64,000 bases of DNA from Ignavibacteriota bacterium (GCA_016708125.1 JADJGF010000001.1:4439072-4503071), one strand, 5' to 3'; positions 18,596 through 27,917 are shown, numbered from the stretch's first letter. Numbers and translations are program-made. The notes: a model not told the origin generated them from the sequence alone.

Positions 18596-18814
18596 TGGTT
18601 ATGACAAATAACCCGACGCCAATAACAACAATTTTATTAAATAACGAATGGTTTATTTTAAAGAGCAGTTTTTATTTTTTATTTACAAAAACTGCGACTC
18701 ACTTTTCTGAATTGCACTTCACTTTTACAAATAACTAAAATTGAAAACTAAATTTTCTGTTTACAAACCAAACCGGAATTGAGCGAAGCGGTCGGGTTGA
18801 TTTGTTTGTTAGGC
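18596..18814 (-). repeat. attC01, right core end lost to the IS
   Basis: Typical interior with CAAATAACCCG arm, GCAGTTTTT/AAAAACTGC hairpin and CGGGTTGATTTG, ending GTTAGGC at 18808. The TATAACGGCGTGG end is missing; the IS terminus sits 10 bases before the arm. Confidence 0.88.
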
Positions 18815-18821
18815 AACTTTA

Positions 18822-19547
18822 TTACTCAAAGTATTCTATCTGCCCATTTTTCGTTATTTTCAAACGTAGTATTTCTTTTACATTATATGTTTTATAAAAA
18901 TAATTGACTTTTACTTTGTATCCCGCTTCCGTACTATTCATATCAATATTAAGTATCTCCTTACTATAATAATTAAATCTATGAACAGTATTTAAATAAA
19001 ACTGAGTTAAAATCTCTATTTGAGAATCCTTTATTGGTATCCCAATATAATTTTTAATTAATTCATTAAAATTGTTTTCATCATCAAGGATATAAAATCT
19101 TCCAATATAATCTACTGCGAGATAGAAATTAGGAGAATTAGAGGATAATAATCTTTGTTCTTTAAATTCATTTGTTGAATCAGGTGGAATTACGATATTT
19201 CCTTCAAAACAATGAAAAAGAACAAATTTATTTTTTAATGGATTCAGTTCTTGATTTATGTGAATATTTACTTCTATTTTTGAATTTGAATACCCAATGT
19301 ACTGCAATTTATTAATAACTAACTCTTTGTGTAAATCTTTCTCAATTTCTTCTTCAGCATACCTTGAAATATTTATCTTTGCCCATTCTAAATTTTCTCG
19401 AATGAACACAGCTTCACTAACATTTTTAGCTATTTTAATTAGTTCTTTTTCGCAAAAAAAATCTAATGAATCTTGTGTTTGCCCATAAGAAATATTTAAA
19501 ATATTGCCTACTACGAAAAAGAGAAAAAGATATTTAAATGTTTTCAT
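18822..19547 (-). CDS. Secreted hypothetical protein
   Basis: 241 residues from the ATG at 19547; the open frame continues upstream into attC02, so that part is read-through and not protein. A signal peptide (KTFKYLFLFFVVGNILNISYG, then QTQ) directs export, the rest is a mixed alpha/beta soluble protein with no family I recognise. It is the only gene of its cassette; its stop lies 8 bases from the core of attC01. Product function unknown. Confidence 0.7.
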   Translation of the reverse strand: MKTFKYLFLFFVVGNILNISYGQTQDSLDFFCEKELIKIAKNVSEAVFIRENLEWAKINISRYAEEEIEKDLHKELVINKLQYIGYSNSKIEVNIHINQELNPLKNKFVLFHCFEGNIVIPPDSTNEFKEQRLLSSNSPNFYLAVDYIGRFYILDDENNFNELIKNYIGIPIKDSQIEILTQFYLNTVHRFNYYSKEILNIDMNSTEAGYKVKVNYFYKTYNVKEILRLKITKNGQIEYFE

Positions 19548-19556
19548 TTTTATGTT

Positions 19557-19744
19557 GCCTAACGGCGGTGTGCCTAAGCTGCTGCCAAGCACAACAATGA
19601 TTTATAAAAACGATTAACTAAAAATTTTAGAAACATTTTATTAATAGAACAATGACAAATAAAAAACTAAACACGGGACGACAAACCCGAAAAGCCCAAA
19701 ATGCCGAATGCGAAAACGCAGTCAGCTTGAGGCACGGGTTATAT
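19557..19744 (-). repeat. attC02 (divergent subtype)
   Basis: GCCTAAC core, arm GTGCCTAAGCTG against CAGCTTGAGGCAC with one extra base, GTTATAT core. The interior is shorter and lacks the common hairpin, suggesting a cassette of different origin. Confidence 0.8.
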
Positions 19745-20164
19745 GCGTTTCCTAATTTCTACCAAACTAAGCGCCTTGCCATTTTCATCGGTTGCCTCAA
19801 TTTCTTTCTCACATTTTGTGCAATAAAAAAGTGGGCTTTTATAACCCTTATATTCAGAATAAAACGTTACTGGAGATTTACAAGAATTACAATATGGATT
19901 CTTTTTCTTGTCCCAATACAAATTATAAAAAACTTTCAAGCGATGTTTATATTTTTCAAGGAAGAACAATGCCATCAATATTAGAATTAACCATAGCAAC
20001 GCAAGTATTACTTGTGCAACCTCTGGCGGAGAAATTTTTAGCTGCTCTCCAAGAGACAACAATAGATTTGTTAAGCTGGTATATAAGATTCCCGTTAATA
20101 ATGTTATTGTACTCAATGTTATCAATAATATATGATCTGACAAAATCTTTTTCACTGTTTTCAT
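19739..20164 (-). CDS. Membrane protein with C-terminal zinc ribbon
   Basis: 141 residues from the ATG at 20164, chosen because GAGG lies at the right distance upstream. Two transmembrane helices (about 10-30 and 50-75) precede a cytoplasmic zinc ribbon with CNSC and CTKC. The C-terminal segment (DENGKALSLVEIRKRI) is a pattern I have seen in small uncharacterised membrane proteins. The stop codon lies inside the attC02 core site, which is typical for cassette genes. Confidence 0.7.
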   Translation of the reverse strand: MKTVKKILSDHILLITLSTITLLTGILYTSLTNLLLSLGEQLKISPPEVAQVILALLWLILILMALFFLEKYKHRLKVFYNLYWDKKKNPYCNSCKSPVTFYSEYKGYKSPLFYCTKCEKEIEATDENGKALSLVEIRKRI

Positions 20165-20237
20165 TTGGTTTTCCTCAGATATTAACTTGCATTTTAGCAA
20201 TCACTATTGTAACAATGTATAGGGCTAAAGATAAAGC

Positions 20238-20300
20238 ATATAACGGCGCACGCTGCTAAGCAGATTGGCTGCTTAATTCTGCTTGAGCAGTTAGTTATCC
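20238..20300 (-). repeat. attC03 (short, 63 bp)
   Basis: ATATAAC core, CTGCTAAGCAG against CTGCTTGAGCAG, GTTATCC core. A compact classical 59-base-element type, unlike the long sites in the rest of the array. Confidence 0.8.
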
Positions 20301-20575
20301 ATAAGCCTCTGGCGATGGATAGTTTATAACTGCTGTACGGTTAGCAAAAGTATCGAAAATTTGAATGCGTAAAGTCGTTAATTATTTAGCTTCATATAAA
20401 TTTTATAAAATAGATTATTTAAGTGGAAACAGAATAGTGGATATTAAAAAACTTTCAACAAATCAATTTAGGCAAAAAGCATTTAAATTTTTTAGCAGCG
20501 TGCGCCGTTATCCACAGGCTCAGACACGGTCAGCTTTATGCCTAAGCGTTATTTAAAAACCATAGGAGCAAAGCA
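20301..20575. other. Mosaic region with inverted attC fragments
   Basis: No minus-strand gene. At about 20494-20515 the sequence GCAGCGTGCGCCGTTATCC is the reverse complement of the attC03 end, followed by ACAGGCTCAG and by an R'-like GCCTAAGCGTTAT at about 20540. It looks like the remains of one or two cassettes inserted in the opposite direction. Confidence 0.5.
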
Positions 20576-20758
20576 ATGAAAATCAATCAATCTTTGAAAC
20601 AATTGGAAGAAATATTGTCCCCGATTAAACCGGAAAACCAAAATATAAAAATATCTTCAGTGAAAATTGAAGATGCCATGTTGGGAAAAATAAAAGTCAG
20701 TGTGGATTATATCGTTTCTCCACTCGAGACAGAATTTGAAAATAAAGATTATAAATAA
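20576..20758 (+). CDS. Small plus-strand gene, probably truncated and in inverted orientation
   Basis: 60 codons preceded by AGGAG at 6 bases from the ATG, the only gene in the array reading to the right. The sequence (SLKQLEEILSPIKPENQNIK, then KIEDAMLGKIKVSVDY) looks protein-like, but the final residues overlap the opposite-strand frame, suggesting a rearrangement junction near 20745. No family recognised. Confidence 0.45.
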   Translation: MKINQSLKQLEEILSPIKPENQNIKISSVKIEDAMLGKIKVSVDYIVSPLETEFENKDYK

Positions 20759-20948
20759 AATCAACTCGTTCATTTAAAAGGGCAGAATTATTCTGATCCT
20801 TAATTTCAGAAAACGAGAATTCTTTTAATAATGATTCAAATGCAATAGCAGTTATTTCTTTGGCAATTAAATGTTCGTAATATTCATTCATAAAAATGTT
20901 CCAATAATGTTTATAAATAAAAATATTTTCATTGCTTTGCTCTGCCAA
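20697..20948 (-). CDS. Small hypothetical protein, probably a cassette remnant
   Basis: Up to 83 codons (TTG at 20948, or ATG at 20894). NEYYEHLIAKEITAIAFESLL and LLNERVDFIYN look like a genuine helical protein, but the last ~20 codons overlap the 3' end of the plus-strand gene. Its upstream DNA shares GAGCAAAGCAATGAAAAT in inverted form with the leader of that gene. Function unknown; one or both frames are likely rearranged. Confidence 0.35.
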   Translation of the reverse strand: MAEQSNENIFIYKHYWNIFMNEYYEHLIAKEITAIAFESLLKEFSFSEIKDQNNSALLNERVDFIYNLYFQILSRVEKRYNPH

Positions 20949-20974
20949 TGCGTAACGATAACGGCAGAGGCTGT

Positions 20975-21194
20975 GGATAACGGCGGTGCAAATTACCCGT
21001 CCGACCAGAACAACAATATTTTTTTATTTATAAAAATGTTTAGAACTGTAGCCTTGTTTAACTTTCGTAATAAACAAGGCGGTACTAACTTTACAACATA
21101 TACTAATTTAAAGAGCAACTTTTATAAAACACAAAACTTCAGAACAATACATAACCCGTTCGACCTCGCGGTCGGGTTGATTTGCTGGTTATAT
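20975..21194 (-). repeat. attC04
   Basis: GGATAAC core, GCAAATTACCCG arm, GTTATAT core. Interior hairpin has a unique stem GCCTTGTTTA (21051-21060) / TAAACAAGGC (21071-21080). Confidence 0.85.
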
Positions 21195-21198
21195 GCGT

Positions 21199-21789
21199 TT
21201 ATTCATATAAGCCAATATCAACACTCTCTTTTATAACAGTATCAGCTAATTCCCATAAAGCTGGAGCGAATTCTTTTATATAGATTTTCTTAGCTATTAC
21301 CTTTTCAACCGGAATCTTTAATTTTTCCGATTTCGTATCTCCCGTTAATAAATGATTTAATAACGGGTGAAGCCCATCAATAGCAGCTGCATATTTTGCT
21401 TCTTCTGTTTCTCTAGCTTCAAATTCATACCATAAACTCATGAACTCATTTGCTTGATCTTCTGGTAACATATTAAAAAGGCGTTGAGCACATAATTGTT
21501 CATCTCTAAATTTTGTTTTTTGATTCTCTAAATAAAGAAAAGTATCGCCTACATCTATTTCAACAAGGTCATGAATTAAAAGCATTTTTATAACTTTAAG
21601 TATATCTAAAAAATTAGATGAGGAATGCTCAATAAAAAGAATTGCCATAAGTGAAATATGCCAAGAATGTTCAGCAGAGTTTTCAGGTCTTTCTGGATCC
21701 AAAGTTCCATTAGAGCGTAAGACTAACTTTAACTTTTCTATTTCATTAATAAATTTAGCTTGTTTAATTAGCCTTTCCGATATCATCAA
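21199..21789 (-). CDS. HD-domain phosphohydrolase
   Basis: 196 residues of the HD_3 type: the first His in AEHSWHISLM, the HD pair in LLIHDLVEIDVGD and a later Asp in AAIDGLHPLL. Relatives include nucleotide 5'-phosphatases of the YfbR group and other dNMP/NTP hydrolases. Cytosolic, single-gene cassette. Substrate cannot be told from sequence. Stop codon is 5 bases from the attC04 core. The first in-frame ATGs (MMIS) are both at the 5' end. Confidence 0.85.
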   Translation of the reverse strand: MMISERLIKQAKFINEIEKLKLVLRSNGTLDPERPENSAEHSWHISLMAILFIEHSSSNFLDILKVIKMLLIHDLVEIDVGDTFLYLENQKTKFRDEQLCAQRLFNMLPEDQANEFMSLWYEFEARETEEAKYAAAIDGLHPLLNHLLTGDTKSEKLKIPVEKVIAKKIYIKEFAPALWELADTVIKESVDIGLYE

Positions 21790-21812
21790 AACCCTCAGGA
21801 TTTATTGTTAGC

Positions 21813-22047
21813 ATATAACGGCGGCGCAAATAACTTGTCCGCCCAAATCCGTCAGCTGACGGAACAATTTTATTTAATAACGATTAATTCATTTTAAAGA
21901 GCAGTTTTTAATTTGCCTTTAGCAAAAACTGCGACTTACTTTTATAAATTGTACTTCACTGTTACAAAAACTAAAATTTACTTTCTAACTTTTATTTTGC
22001 ACAAAACCCAAACGAGCGAAGCGGTCGGGTTGATTTGCGTGTTATAC
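21813..22047 (-). repeat. attC05
   Basis: ATATAAC to GTTATAC, GCAGTTTTT hairpin. Contains the 14-bp perfect palindrome CCGTCAGCTGACGG at 21849-21862. Confidence 0.92.
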
Positions 22048-22057
22048 CGTTTTTTTC

Positions 22058-22321
22058 TTAAGTAGATTTTAATTCACCTTTATTGTATTTATGAATTAAA
22101 CTTGAGATTAATGTTTGATATGGAATACCTTCTTCAATGGCTTTAATCTGAATATCGTTATAATCTTTAGTTGTTAAACGAATATTAATACGTTTATTTT
22201 TTGCTAAACTTGCTTTGGCTGATTCAACATAAGCTTTTTGATCTTTCTTTTTAATTGATTTCCATTCACCTTTTTCAAAAGATTCAACCAATTCTTTTTC
22301 TTCTTTATCTAAATATTTCAT
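22058..22321 (-). CDS. RHH-type antitoxin of a BrnT-like module
   Basis: 87 residues from the ATG at 22321 (an ATG four codons earlier is also in frame). The N-terminal helix (YLDKEEKELVESFEKGEW) is followed by a ribbon-helix-helix-like segment INIRLTTKDYNDIQIKAIEEG with the terminal GIPYQTLISSLIHKY typical of antitoxins paired with BrnT/DUF4258 toxins. Binds DNA and its toxin by inference. Here the toxin gene just upstream is broken, so the antitoxin persists alone. Confidence 0.82.
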   Translation of the reverse strand: MKYLDKEEKELVESFEKGEWKSIKKKDQKAYVESAKASLAKNKRINIRLTTKDYNDIQIKAIEEGIPYQTLISSLIHKYNKGELKST

Positions 22322-22322
22322 T

Positions 22323-22600
22323 TTATTCCTCATTACTTAAGTAAATTTTTGTTGCCTCTCTGCTTGGATAAATTGTTTTTAGAAAATATTTTTCATCATC
22401 TTCAACAAATGGAACGATATAGGCATAATTATTAATTTCAACAATAAAGATTTTTTGATTTGGATATTTCTCTTTATTAGGATGTTAAAAAATATCTAAT
22501 ATTTTTCATTTGAGATAGCAAAAACAATTTCTTCAAACGAAATATTTCTTTTCTCTTTTAAGATATTATTTTTATCTTCGTCCCAATCAAAGTATTTCAT
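22323..22600 (-). pseudogene. BrnT-like toxin, frameshifted
   Basis: Starts MKYFDWDEDKNNILKEKR, a typical beginning of these ribonuclease-type toxins, and runs to a TAG. After a one-base shift near GAAAAATATTA the family pattern resumes: HPNKEKYPNQKIFIVEIN, then YAYIVPFVEDDEKYFLKTIY and PSREATKIYL, but a second stop (TAA) lies just before HPN. With at least two lesions it cannot be functional. It overlaps the antitoxin start, as expected for an operon. Confidence 0.8.
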
Positions 22601-22685
22601 AAATATCCGAAATGTGTGCCTTATAGGTATACAATTTACAAAAGTGTGATTAATTTGTCAATATTATGTTTGATTTTTTTGAACG

Positions 22686-22909
22686 GTATAACGGCGTGGC
22701 AAATAACCCGTCCGCCCAAAACTACAATTTTACTAAATAACGATTGGTTTATTTTAATGAGCAGTTTTTATTTTTCTTTAGCAAAAACTGCGACTAACTT
22801 TTCTAAATTGCACTTCACTTTAAAAAAAACTTAAATTTACTTTCAAACTTTCTGTTTACAAACCAAACCGGAATTGAGCGAAGCAGTCGGGTTGATTTGT
22901 TTGTTATAC
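22686..22909 (-). repeat. attC06
   Basis: GTATAAC to GTTATAC with common interior and GCAGTTTTT/AAAAACTGC hairpin. Confidence 0.92.
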
Positions 22910-22925
22910 TGTTTTAAACTTAAAT

Positions 22926-23276
22926 TTATTTATCTAATTCTTTGACAATTTTTGCAAGTAATTTTTTTAAGGTAGGTAAATCTTTTTTAGCAGTTTTCCA
23001 AACAACATCAACGTTTACACCAAAATAATCGTGAATAAGTTTATCTCGCATTCCACTTATTTCTCGCCATGGAATTTCTGAAAAATTATTCTTTATTTCT
23101 TTCGGTACTTTTTTGCTTGCTTCCCCAACAATTTCAATTGCGCGAATTACTGCAAATTGTGTTTTTTCATCTTTCCTAAATTCGTTTATTGTTAATCCTT
23201 TTATAAATAGAATTCCTTTACTTGTTGATTCAAGCATATCATTTAGATATTGTATGAAATCTCTATCGATACTCAT
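22926..23276 (-). CDS. hepT: HepT-like HEPN toxin
   Basis: 116 residues of the HEPN (DUF86) family. The RNase motif R-x4-H is visible as RDKLIHDYFG near residue 77-86, preceded by EIVGEASKKVPKE and an all-helical body. In HepT-MntA modules the HEPN ribonuclease is silenced by tri-AMPylation at the Tyr following the HDY sequence, carried out by the partner nucleotidyltransferase. The MntA gene lies directly upstream with a 4-base overlap. An addiction module of this kind stabilises the array region. Confidence 0.9.
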   Translation of the reverse strand: MSIDRDFIQYLNDMLESTSKGILFIKGLTINEFRKDEKTQFAVIRAIEIVGEASKKVPKEIKNNFSEIPWREISGMRDKLIHDYFGVNVDVVWKTAKKDLPTLKKLLAKIVKELDK

Positions 23277-23569
23277 ATTGGGATTGAATTATTAAGAATT
23301 GAATGTCTAAGTCTTGGTTTCAAAGAATTTTTCATAACCAAATCGACTTTGATTTCTAATTCATCTGAAAGATAATTTTCAAGTTCAATAAATTTTAATA
23401 AACTTGGCGTCTTTAAAAATGTCACCAAAATATCAACGTCGCTTTTTTGATTTTGTTTATTTCTTATATAAGAACCAAAAACTTCAATTTTATTAACATT
23501 GAATTTTTCTTTTATAATTGGTTCAACATTTTTTAAAATACTAAGTATATATTGAATGTCTTTTTTCAT
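23273..23569 (-). CDS. mntA: MntA-like nucleotidyltransferase antitoxin
   Basis: 98-residue minimal nucleotidyltransferase with the GSYIRNKQNQKSDVDILV motif, in which GS and DxD form the metal and nucleotide site. A further acidic residue is in KVDLVMK. Expected to AMPylate the HepT toxin encoded next to it. The 4-base overlap shows translational coupling, antitoxin first. Confidence 0.9.
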   Translation of the reverse strand: MKKDIQYILSILKNVEPIIKEKFNVNKIEVFGSYIRNKQNQKSDVDILVTFLKTPSLLKFIELENYLSDELEIKVDLVMKNSLKPRLRHSILNNSIPI

Positions 23570-23618
23570 AGTTAGAAAAATGTATTAATTATCTCAATAA
23601 TTCAACATTTATTTAACA

Positions 23619-23856
23619 GTATAACGGCGTAGCAAATAACCCGACGCCAAACACAACAATTTTATATAATAATGAATGATTTATTTTAAAGAGCAGTTTT
23701 TAATTTTCCATAACAAAAACAGCGACTCTCCGTTAGCTAACGGATTTCTAAATTGCACTTCACTTTAACAAAAAACTTAAATGAACTTTCCAAACTTTCT
23801 GTTTACAAACCAAACCGGAAATGAGCGAAGCAGTCGGGTTGATTTGTTTGTTATAT
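23619..23856 (-). repeat. attC07
   Basis: GTATAAC to GTTATAT. Contains an inserted palindrome CCGTTAGCTAACGG (23730-23743), next to a hairpin with one mismatch (AAAAACAGC). Confidence 0.92.
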
Positions 23857-23867
23857 AGCATTTACTT

Positions 23868-26800
23868 TTATCTTAACAACAACATTTTTTTTGTCTCTAA
23901 ATATTTATCACATTGAATTCTATAAAAATAAATACCACTTGAATATCCATTCCCATCCCATATTACATTATAAATACCAGGCATTTCAATTTTATCAACA
24001 AGTGTTTTAATTTTATTTCCTAAAATATCATAAATTGTTAAAGTAACTTTTGATTGTTTAGGAATAGTATAACTTATTTTTGTTGTTGGATTGAACGGAT
24101 TTGGATAATTCTGGTCAAGTCTATAAGTTAATGGAATTACTCCCGTAACTTCAACAACAGAGCTATATGTTATAGTGCCGTCAATATTAATTTCTTTTAA
24201 ACGGTATGAAATTGTGTTTGACATTATTTTGCTAATATCATCAGTATATTCATATTGATTTCTGTTGTTTAAAATGTTATTTATTTTCTGCCATGCTCCT
24301 GCATTTAGCATCCTTTCAATTTCAAATTCCTTAATGTTATTTCCTACCTTAGTATACCAATTAAGTTTTATTATTTTATTCTGCTGATTTACCGTAAAAG
24401 TTGTAGTATAATCCACAGAGGTAACAACATTGCCAAAAATAAAAAATGGCGTTGCATTGTATTCGACTGTATTACCAGTTTTATCTATCGCAAATAGTTT
24501 TAAATTATATATACCCTCTTTTAAAGTATCTGGAATAACAAAACTACCCACAAAATTTTGACTATTTACATTCTTTTTAACTGAATAAAATGAAGAGTCT
24601 GAAATAAGTTCTATATTAATACTATCTATTTCATAATCATCATTTATATTCATTATAATTTTATTTTCAATACCTCTTTGCAAATGTGCATTTATTTGAC
24701 CATCACTATATAAACCAAATGTCAAAAAATACGGTGGATTTTTATCTTCTTTTTGAGTGTCAAAAATGCTATTAACTGAAACATTTCCTTGAATATTATC
24801 AATCTGATAGTCAGTATTTTCAAAATTTATCATATGTTTTCCTGGTGAGATATTAATTGGATCATGGTAAAGATCAGAATTATTATAGGAACCATTTTTC
24901 ACTAAAATATTATCTTTATAAAGTGAATAATTATAACTTTCTAGACAACCATCGCCATATTGTGATTTAAAAAAGAATCCGTCGAAACCAATGCCAGGAG
25001 TAGGATTATAAGCAGTAAGATAAATTTTGTTCGATTCATTAAAAAAGTTTCCAAGCCAAATATAGGCTTGGCCATTATGTATTACATCAATGTTTGTTTT
25101 ATCTGTTTTATACGTACGGTATGTATCGAAAGGATTGCGGATATAAATAGAATCTTTATATGAATCACCTCCAGACAGATAAGTAAGCCATCCGTTTATA
25201 CTTCTAAGATACCCATATTCATTAATTCTATATTTATCTGTTTCATTGAATAAATAAGAATACCATTCATTATTAAATTGTTTTAATTCCATAAATACAC
25301 TGTTTGATGGTTGATCTGACACCCACTGCAACCTTAAATTAGCGAAAACAGGTTCTAATAAACTATTAGATTTAATTATATGATGTATCGTCTTTAAATT
25401 ATTTGCAGTACTTGTAAAATTTAATTTATCATTTATAGGAATATCTGAATTGAATTTATAACAATAGTAATTAAGTTTGTTGTTTTTGCTTAATTGTGTT
25501 GACGCTGATACAATAATTTCATATCCATCCGGAAATGAACTTAGGTTAATACTGTTTGCTAAAGTCTCATATTCTAGTCCAAAGTCAGTAGATTTATTCT
25601 TAATAATAATCCCAGCATTTATTGAACTATTGTCAATAATGTTACTTTGAGTTTCATCATAACAAGTTAAATTAACTGGAAACAACGTTACATTTTTGTT
25701 GACCTCAATTTTTGCAAAATCAGAAAAGGAAAAATTATTATAGATAACTGAACCATCATTAAATTGAGTGATTAAATCATAATTACCATTTTCTAATGGC
25801 AATTGCGTTGGATTATTAACCGTCCATGTTTCGCTCCATGCCTTATCTTTCATGTTTGTGATAAGATAACTTCCTGGTGTTTCACTAAAATTTATTATTA
25901 AGAGTCTATCCTTAAAAAATGCAAAAGGAATATTAACAGTATCTGAGTAACTAGTAATATTAGCTTCCCAATCATAAGATGGTATTTTTGTACTTGGGTA
26001 TGGAATAAGATTATTGTCTACTTTAATGCTAAAGGGTATTGTTATATACGAATTTGCATTTATGTTTGTACTAGAGCTTTCAAATGTTGAAGTAATACCA
26101 TTTATCGAAGTTGGTTTAATTTTTACTGAAACATTTAGATTTTTTTTGTTATAAATTATTAAGGTGTCTCTATAAATCCATTCTTGTTTTGATGCATCAT
26201 CATAACCAATACAATAACTTGCTTTTTCTAAGTACAAGTCTGCTTTTAAAGCTTTATAGGCGTCCACACGCCCACATCCTTGTGACCAAATATCATAACC
26301 AATATCTTTTGCTGAATTTAATAGCCGACTTCTAATTTCATTTACACTCATATTGGGGTTGTGTTCAATCATTAAAGCAATAATTCCTGCAAGAAATGGT
26401 GCAGAAATTGAGGTTCCGTCAGCTATATAAAAACTACTATCAGGGGATGCTACATAAACTCCCGCAGGTGCAACAATATCAGGTTTAATAAATTTAGAAT
26501 AATAATTTGGACCACGAGAACTATAACTAGCAATTTCGTCATCTACTGTTGAGGCACCAACTGCAATTGCATCATTGAAAGCTGCTGGACTAACAATATT
26601 CATTTTTTCATTGTCTCCTTTATTGCCAGCTGAAGCAATTGTAATTACCCCAAGTTTAGCTAGATTCTCAACTGCTTTACTTAAAACTGACATAAAAGGA
26701 TGAATAGTAGCGGCTGATGTTACAACAATTATTTTTGCACTGTCATTGTATGCTTTTTCCATTGCTTGTAATTCTATGTATTCCTCAACAAATCCACCAA

Positions 26801-27566
26801 CATAAATATTATATGCTAAAAGTAATGCATCAGGAGCAACACCTTGATAATCTGCTGAATTACCTGCTAAAATACTGGCCACAGCAGTACCATGCCCTTC
26901 TTTATCCATTGGATCATCATCATTGTCATTAAAATCGTAACCTCCTATAACTTTATTACCAAATCCACCTCCTAAACAATCCAGATTATAATCAATTCCA
27001 GTATCTAAAACTGCCACTTTTACTTTTTTACCACTTAAACCATATAAATTTTTAATTTTTGTTATACCAGTTTTTGAATAAGCAGTTTGGTTAATATCAG
27101 AATTCTCAAGTTTAGCCCCTCTGTTAATTTCATTTATTCTATTTTTACTGAGATAGTAGATACTTTTTACGGCTGGTAAATTTCTAATTTGGTTTATTTG
27201 GGATTTAGGAATTGTTAAGGCAACACCGTTTATTATTATTTTGTTTACACCTAATATTGAAATTGAATTATCAAATTTTTCATTAATTAAAGTCTCCATA
27301 ATTTTATTAACACTTTCAATAAAAATAGAATGCTCTGTATTAATATCTTGATAATTGAAATTAGAAATACTGTTTGGGACTAAGTTATTCTCTTTATTTA
27401 ACTTGTTTTGTAATGCTAATGGAGGGGTTTTTAATTCAACAAAAATTTCAATGTTAGGATCTTCTTTGTTAAGTATATCATTAACCCTAGAATTATTGTT
27501 TCCTTGTCCAAATAAAATATTGATTGGAATCAATATCCAAAGTGCTATTATAGTAAAAATTTTCAT
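23868..27566 (-). CDS. Secreted subtilisin-like (S8) protease with T9SS sorting tail
   Basis: 1232 residues, an unusually large cassette gene. A signal peptide (first ~20 residues, ending in FGQG) and an I9-like propeptide region (about 40-150) precede the S8 catalytic domain: D188 (AVLDTGIDYN), H225 (GHGTAVASI), oxyanion N315 (ASAGNKGDN) and S386 (GTSISAPF). The middle 500-1100 region is beta-rich with no recognised domain. The C-terminus carries a type A sorting domain starting at NYPNPFNPTTKISY and ending KKMLLLR, so the protein should be exported by Sec and moved across the outer membrane by the type IX system. Likely acts on extracellular protein. Confidence 0.92.
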   Translation of the reverse strand: MKIFTIIALWILIPINILFGQGNNNSRVNDILNKEDPNIEIFVELKTPPLALQNKLNKENNLVPNSISNFNYQDINTEHSIFIESVNKIMETLINEKFDNSISILGVNKIIINGVALTIPKSQINQIRNLPAVKSIYYLSKNRINEINRGAKLENSDINQTAYSKTGITKIKNLYGLSGKKVKVAVLDTGIDYNLDCLGGGFGNKVIGGYDFNDNDDDPMDKEGHGTAVASILAGNSADYQGVAPDALLLAYNIYVGGFVEEYIELQAMEKAYNDSAKIIVVTSAATIHPFMSVLSKAVENLAKLGVITIASAGNKGDNEKMNIVSPAAFNDAIAVGASTVDDEIASYSSRGPNYYSKFIKPDIVAPAGVYVASPDSSFYIADGTSISAPFLAGIIALMIEHNPNMSVNEIRSRLLNSAKDIGYDIWSQGCGRVDAYKALKADLYLEKASYCIGYDDASKQEWIYRDTLIIYNKKNLNVSVKIKPTSINGITSTFESSSTNINANSYITIPFSIKVDNNLIPYPSTKIPSYDWEANITSYSDTVNIPFAFFKDRLLIINFSETPGSYLITNMKDKAWSETWTVNNPTQLPLENGNYDLITQFNDGSVIYNNFSFSDFAKIEVNKNVTLFPVNLTCYDETQSNIIDNSSINAGIIIKNKSTDFGLEYETLANSINLSSFPDGYEIIVSASTQLSKNNKLNYYCYKFNSDIPINDKLNFTSTANNLKTIHHIIKSNSLLEPVFANLRLQWVSDQPSNSVFMELKQFNNEWYSYLFNETDKYRINEYGYLRSINGWLTYLSGGDSYKDSIYIRNPFDTYRTYKTDKTNIDVIHNGQAYIWLGNFFNESNKIYLTAYNPTPGIGFDGFFFKSQYGDGCLESYNYSLYKDNILVKNGSYNNSDLYHDPINISPGKHMINFENTDYQIDNIQGNVSVNSIFDTQKEDKNPPYFLTFGLYSDGQINAHLQRGIENKIIMNINDDYEIDSINIELISDSSFYSVKKNVNSQNFVGSFVIPDTLKEGIYNLKLFAIDKTGNTVEYNATPFFIFGNVVTSVDYTTTFTVNQQNKIIKLNWYTKVGNNIKEFEIERMLNAGAWQKINNILNNRNQYEYTDDISKIMSNTISYRLKEINIDGTITYSSVVEVTGVIPLTYRLDQNYPNPFNPTTKISYTIPKQSKVTLTIYDILGNKIKTLVDKIEMPGIYNVIWDGNGYSSGIYFYRIQCDKYLETKKMLLLR

Positions 27567-27681
27567 AAGCTCTCCAAAGTTTAAAGTGGAACAAAAATTT
27601 ATGTCTAGAATTTAAACTCAAAAATCTAATAAACTCATTTAATCCCAAAATAATATAAAATCATTTTTAAAATGTTTTGCT

Positions 27682-27903
27682 ATATAACGGCGTGGCAAAT
27701 AACCCGTCCGCCAAAAACTACAATTTTATTAAATAACGAATGGTTTATTTTAAAAGCAGTTTTTAATTTTGTTCTACAAAAAACTGCGACTCACTTTACT
27801 TAATTCCACTACACTTTTATAAAAAACTAAATTAAACTTTCAGACTTTAATTTTGCACAAACCCCAAACGAGCGAAGCGGTCGGGTTGATTTGTTGGTTA
27901 GCT
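27682..27903 (-). repeat. attC08
   Basis: ATATAAC to GTTAGCT, GCAGTTTTT/AAAAACTGC hairpin. Confidence 0.92.
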
Positions 27904-27917
27904 GTATATTTAAAATA

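Noticed and set aside
22616..22834. Plus-strand ORFs containing ITAWQITRPP
   Set aside because: They are readings of the attC repeat, seen in many sites, with no start signals.
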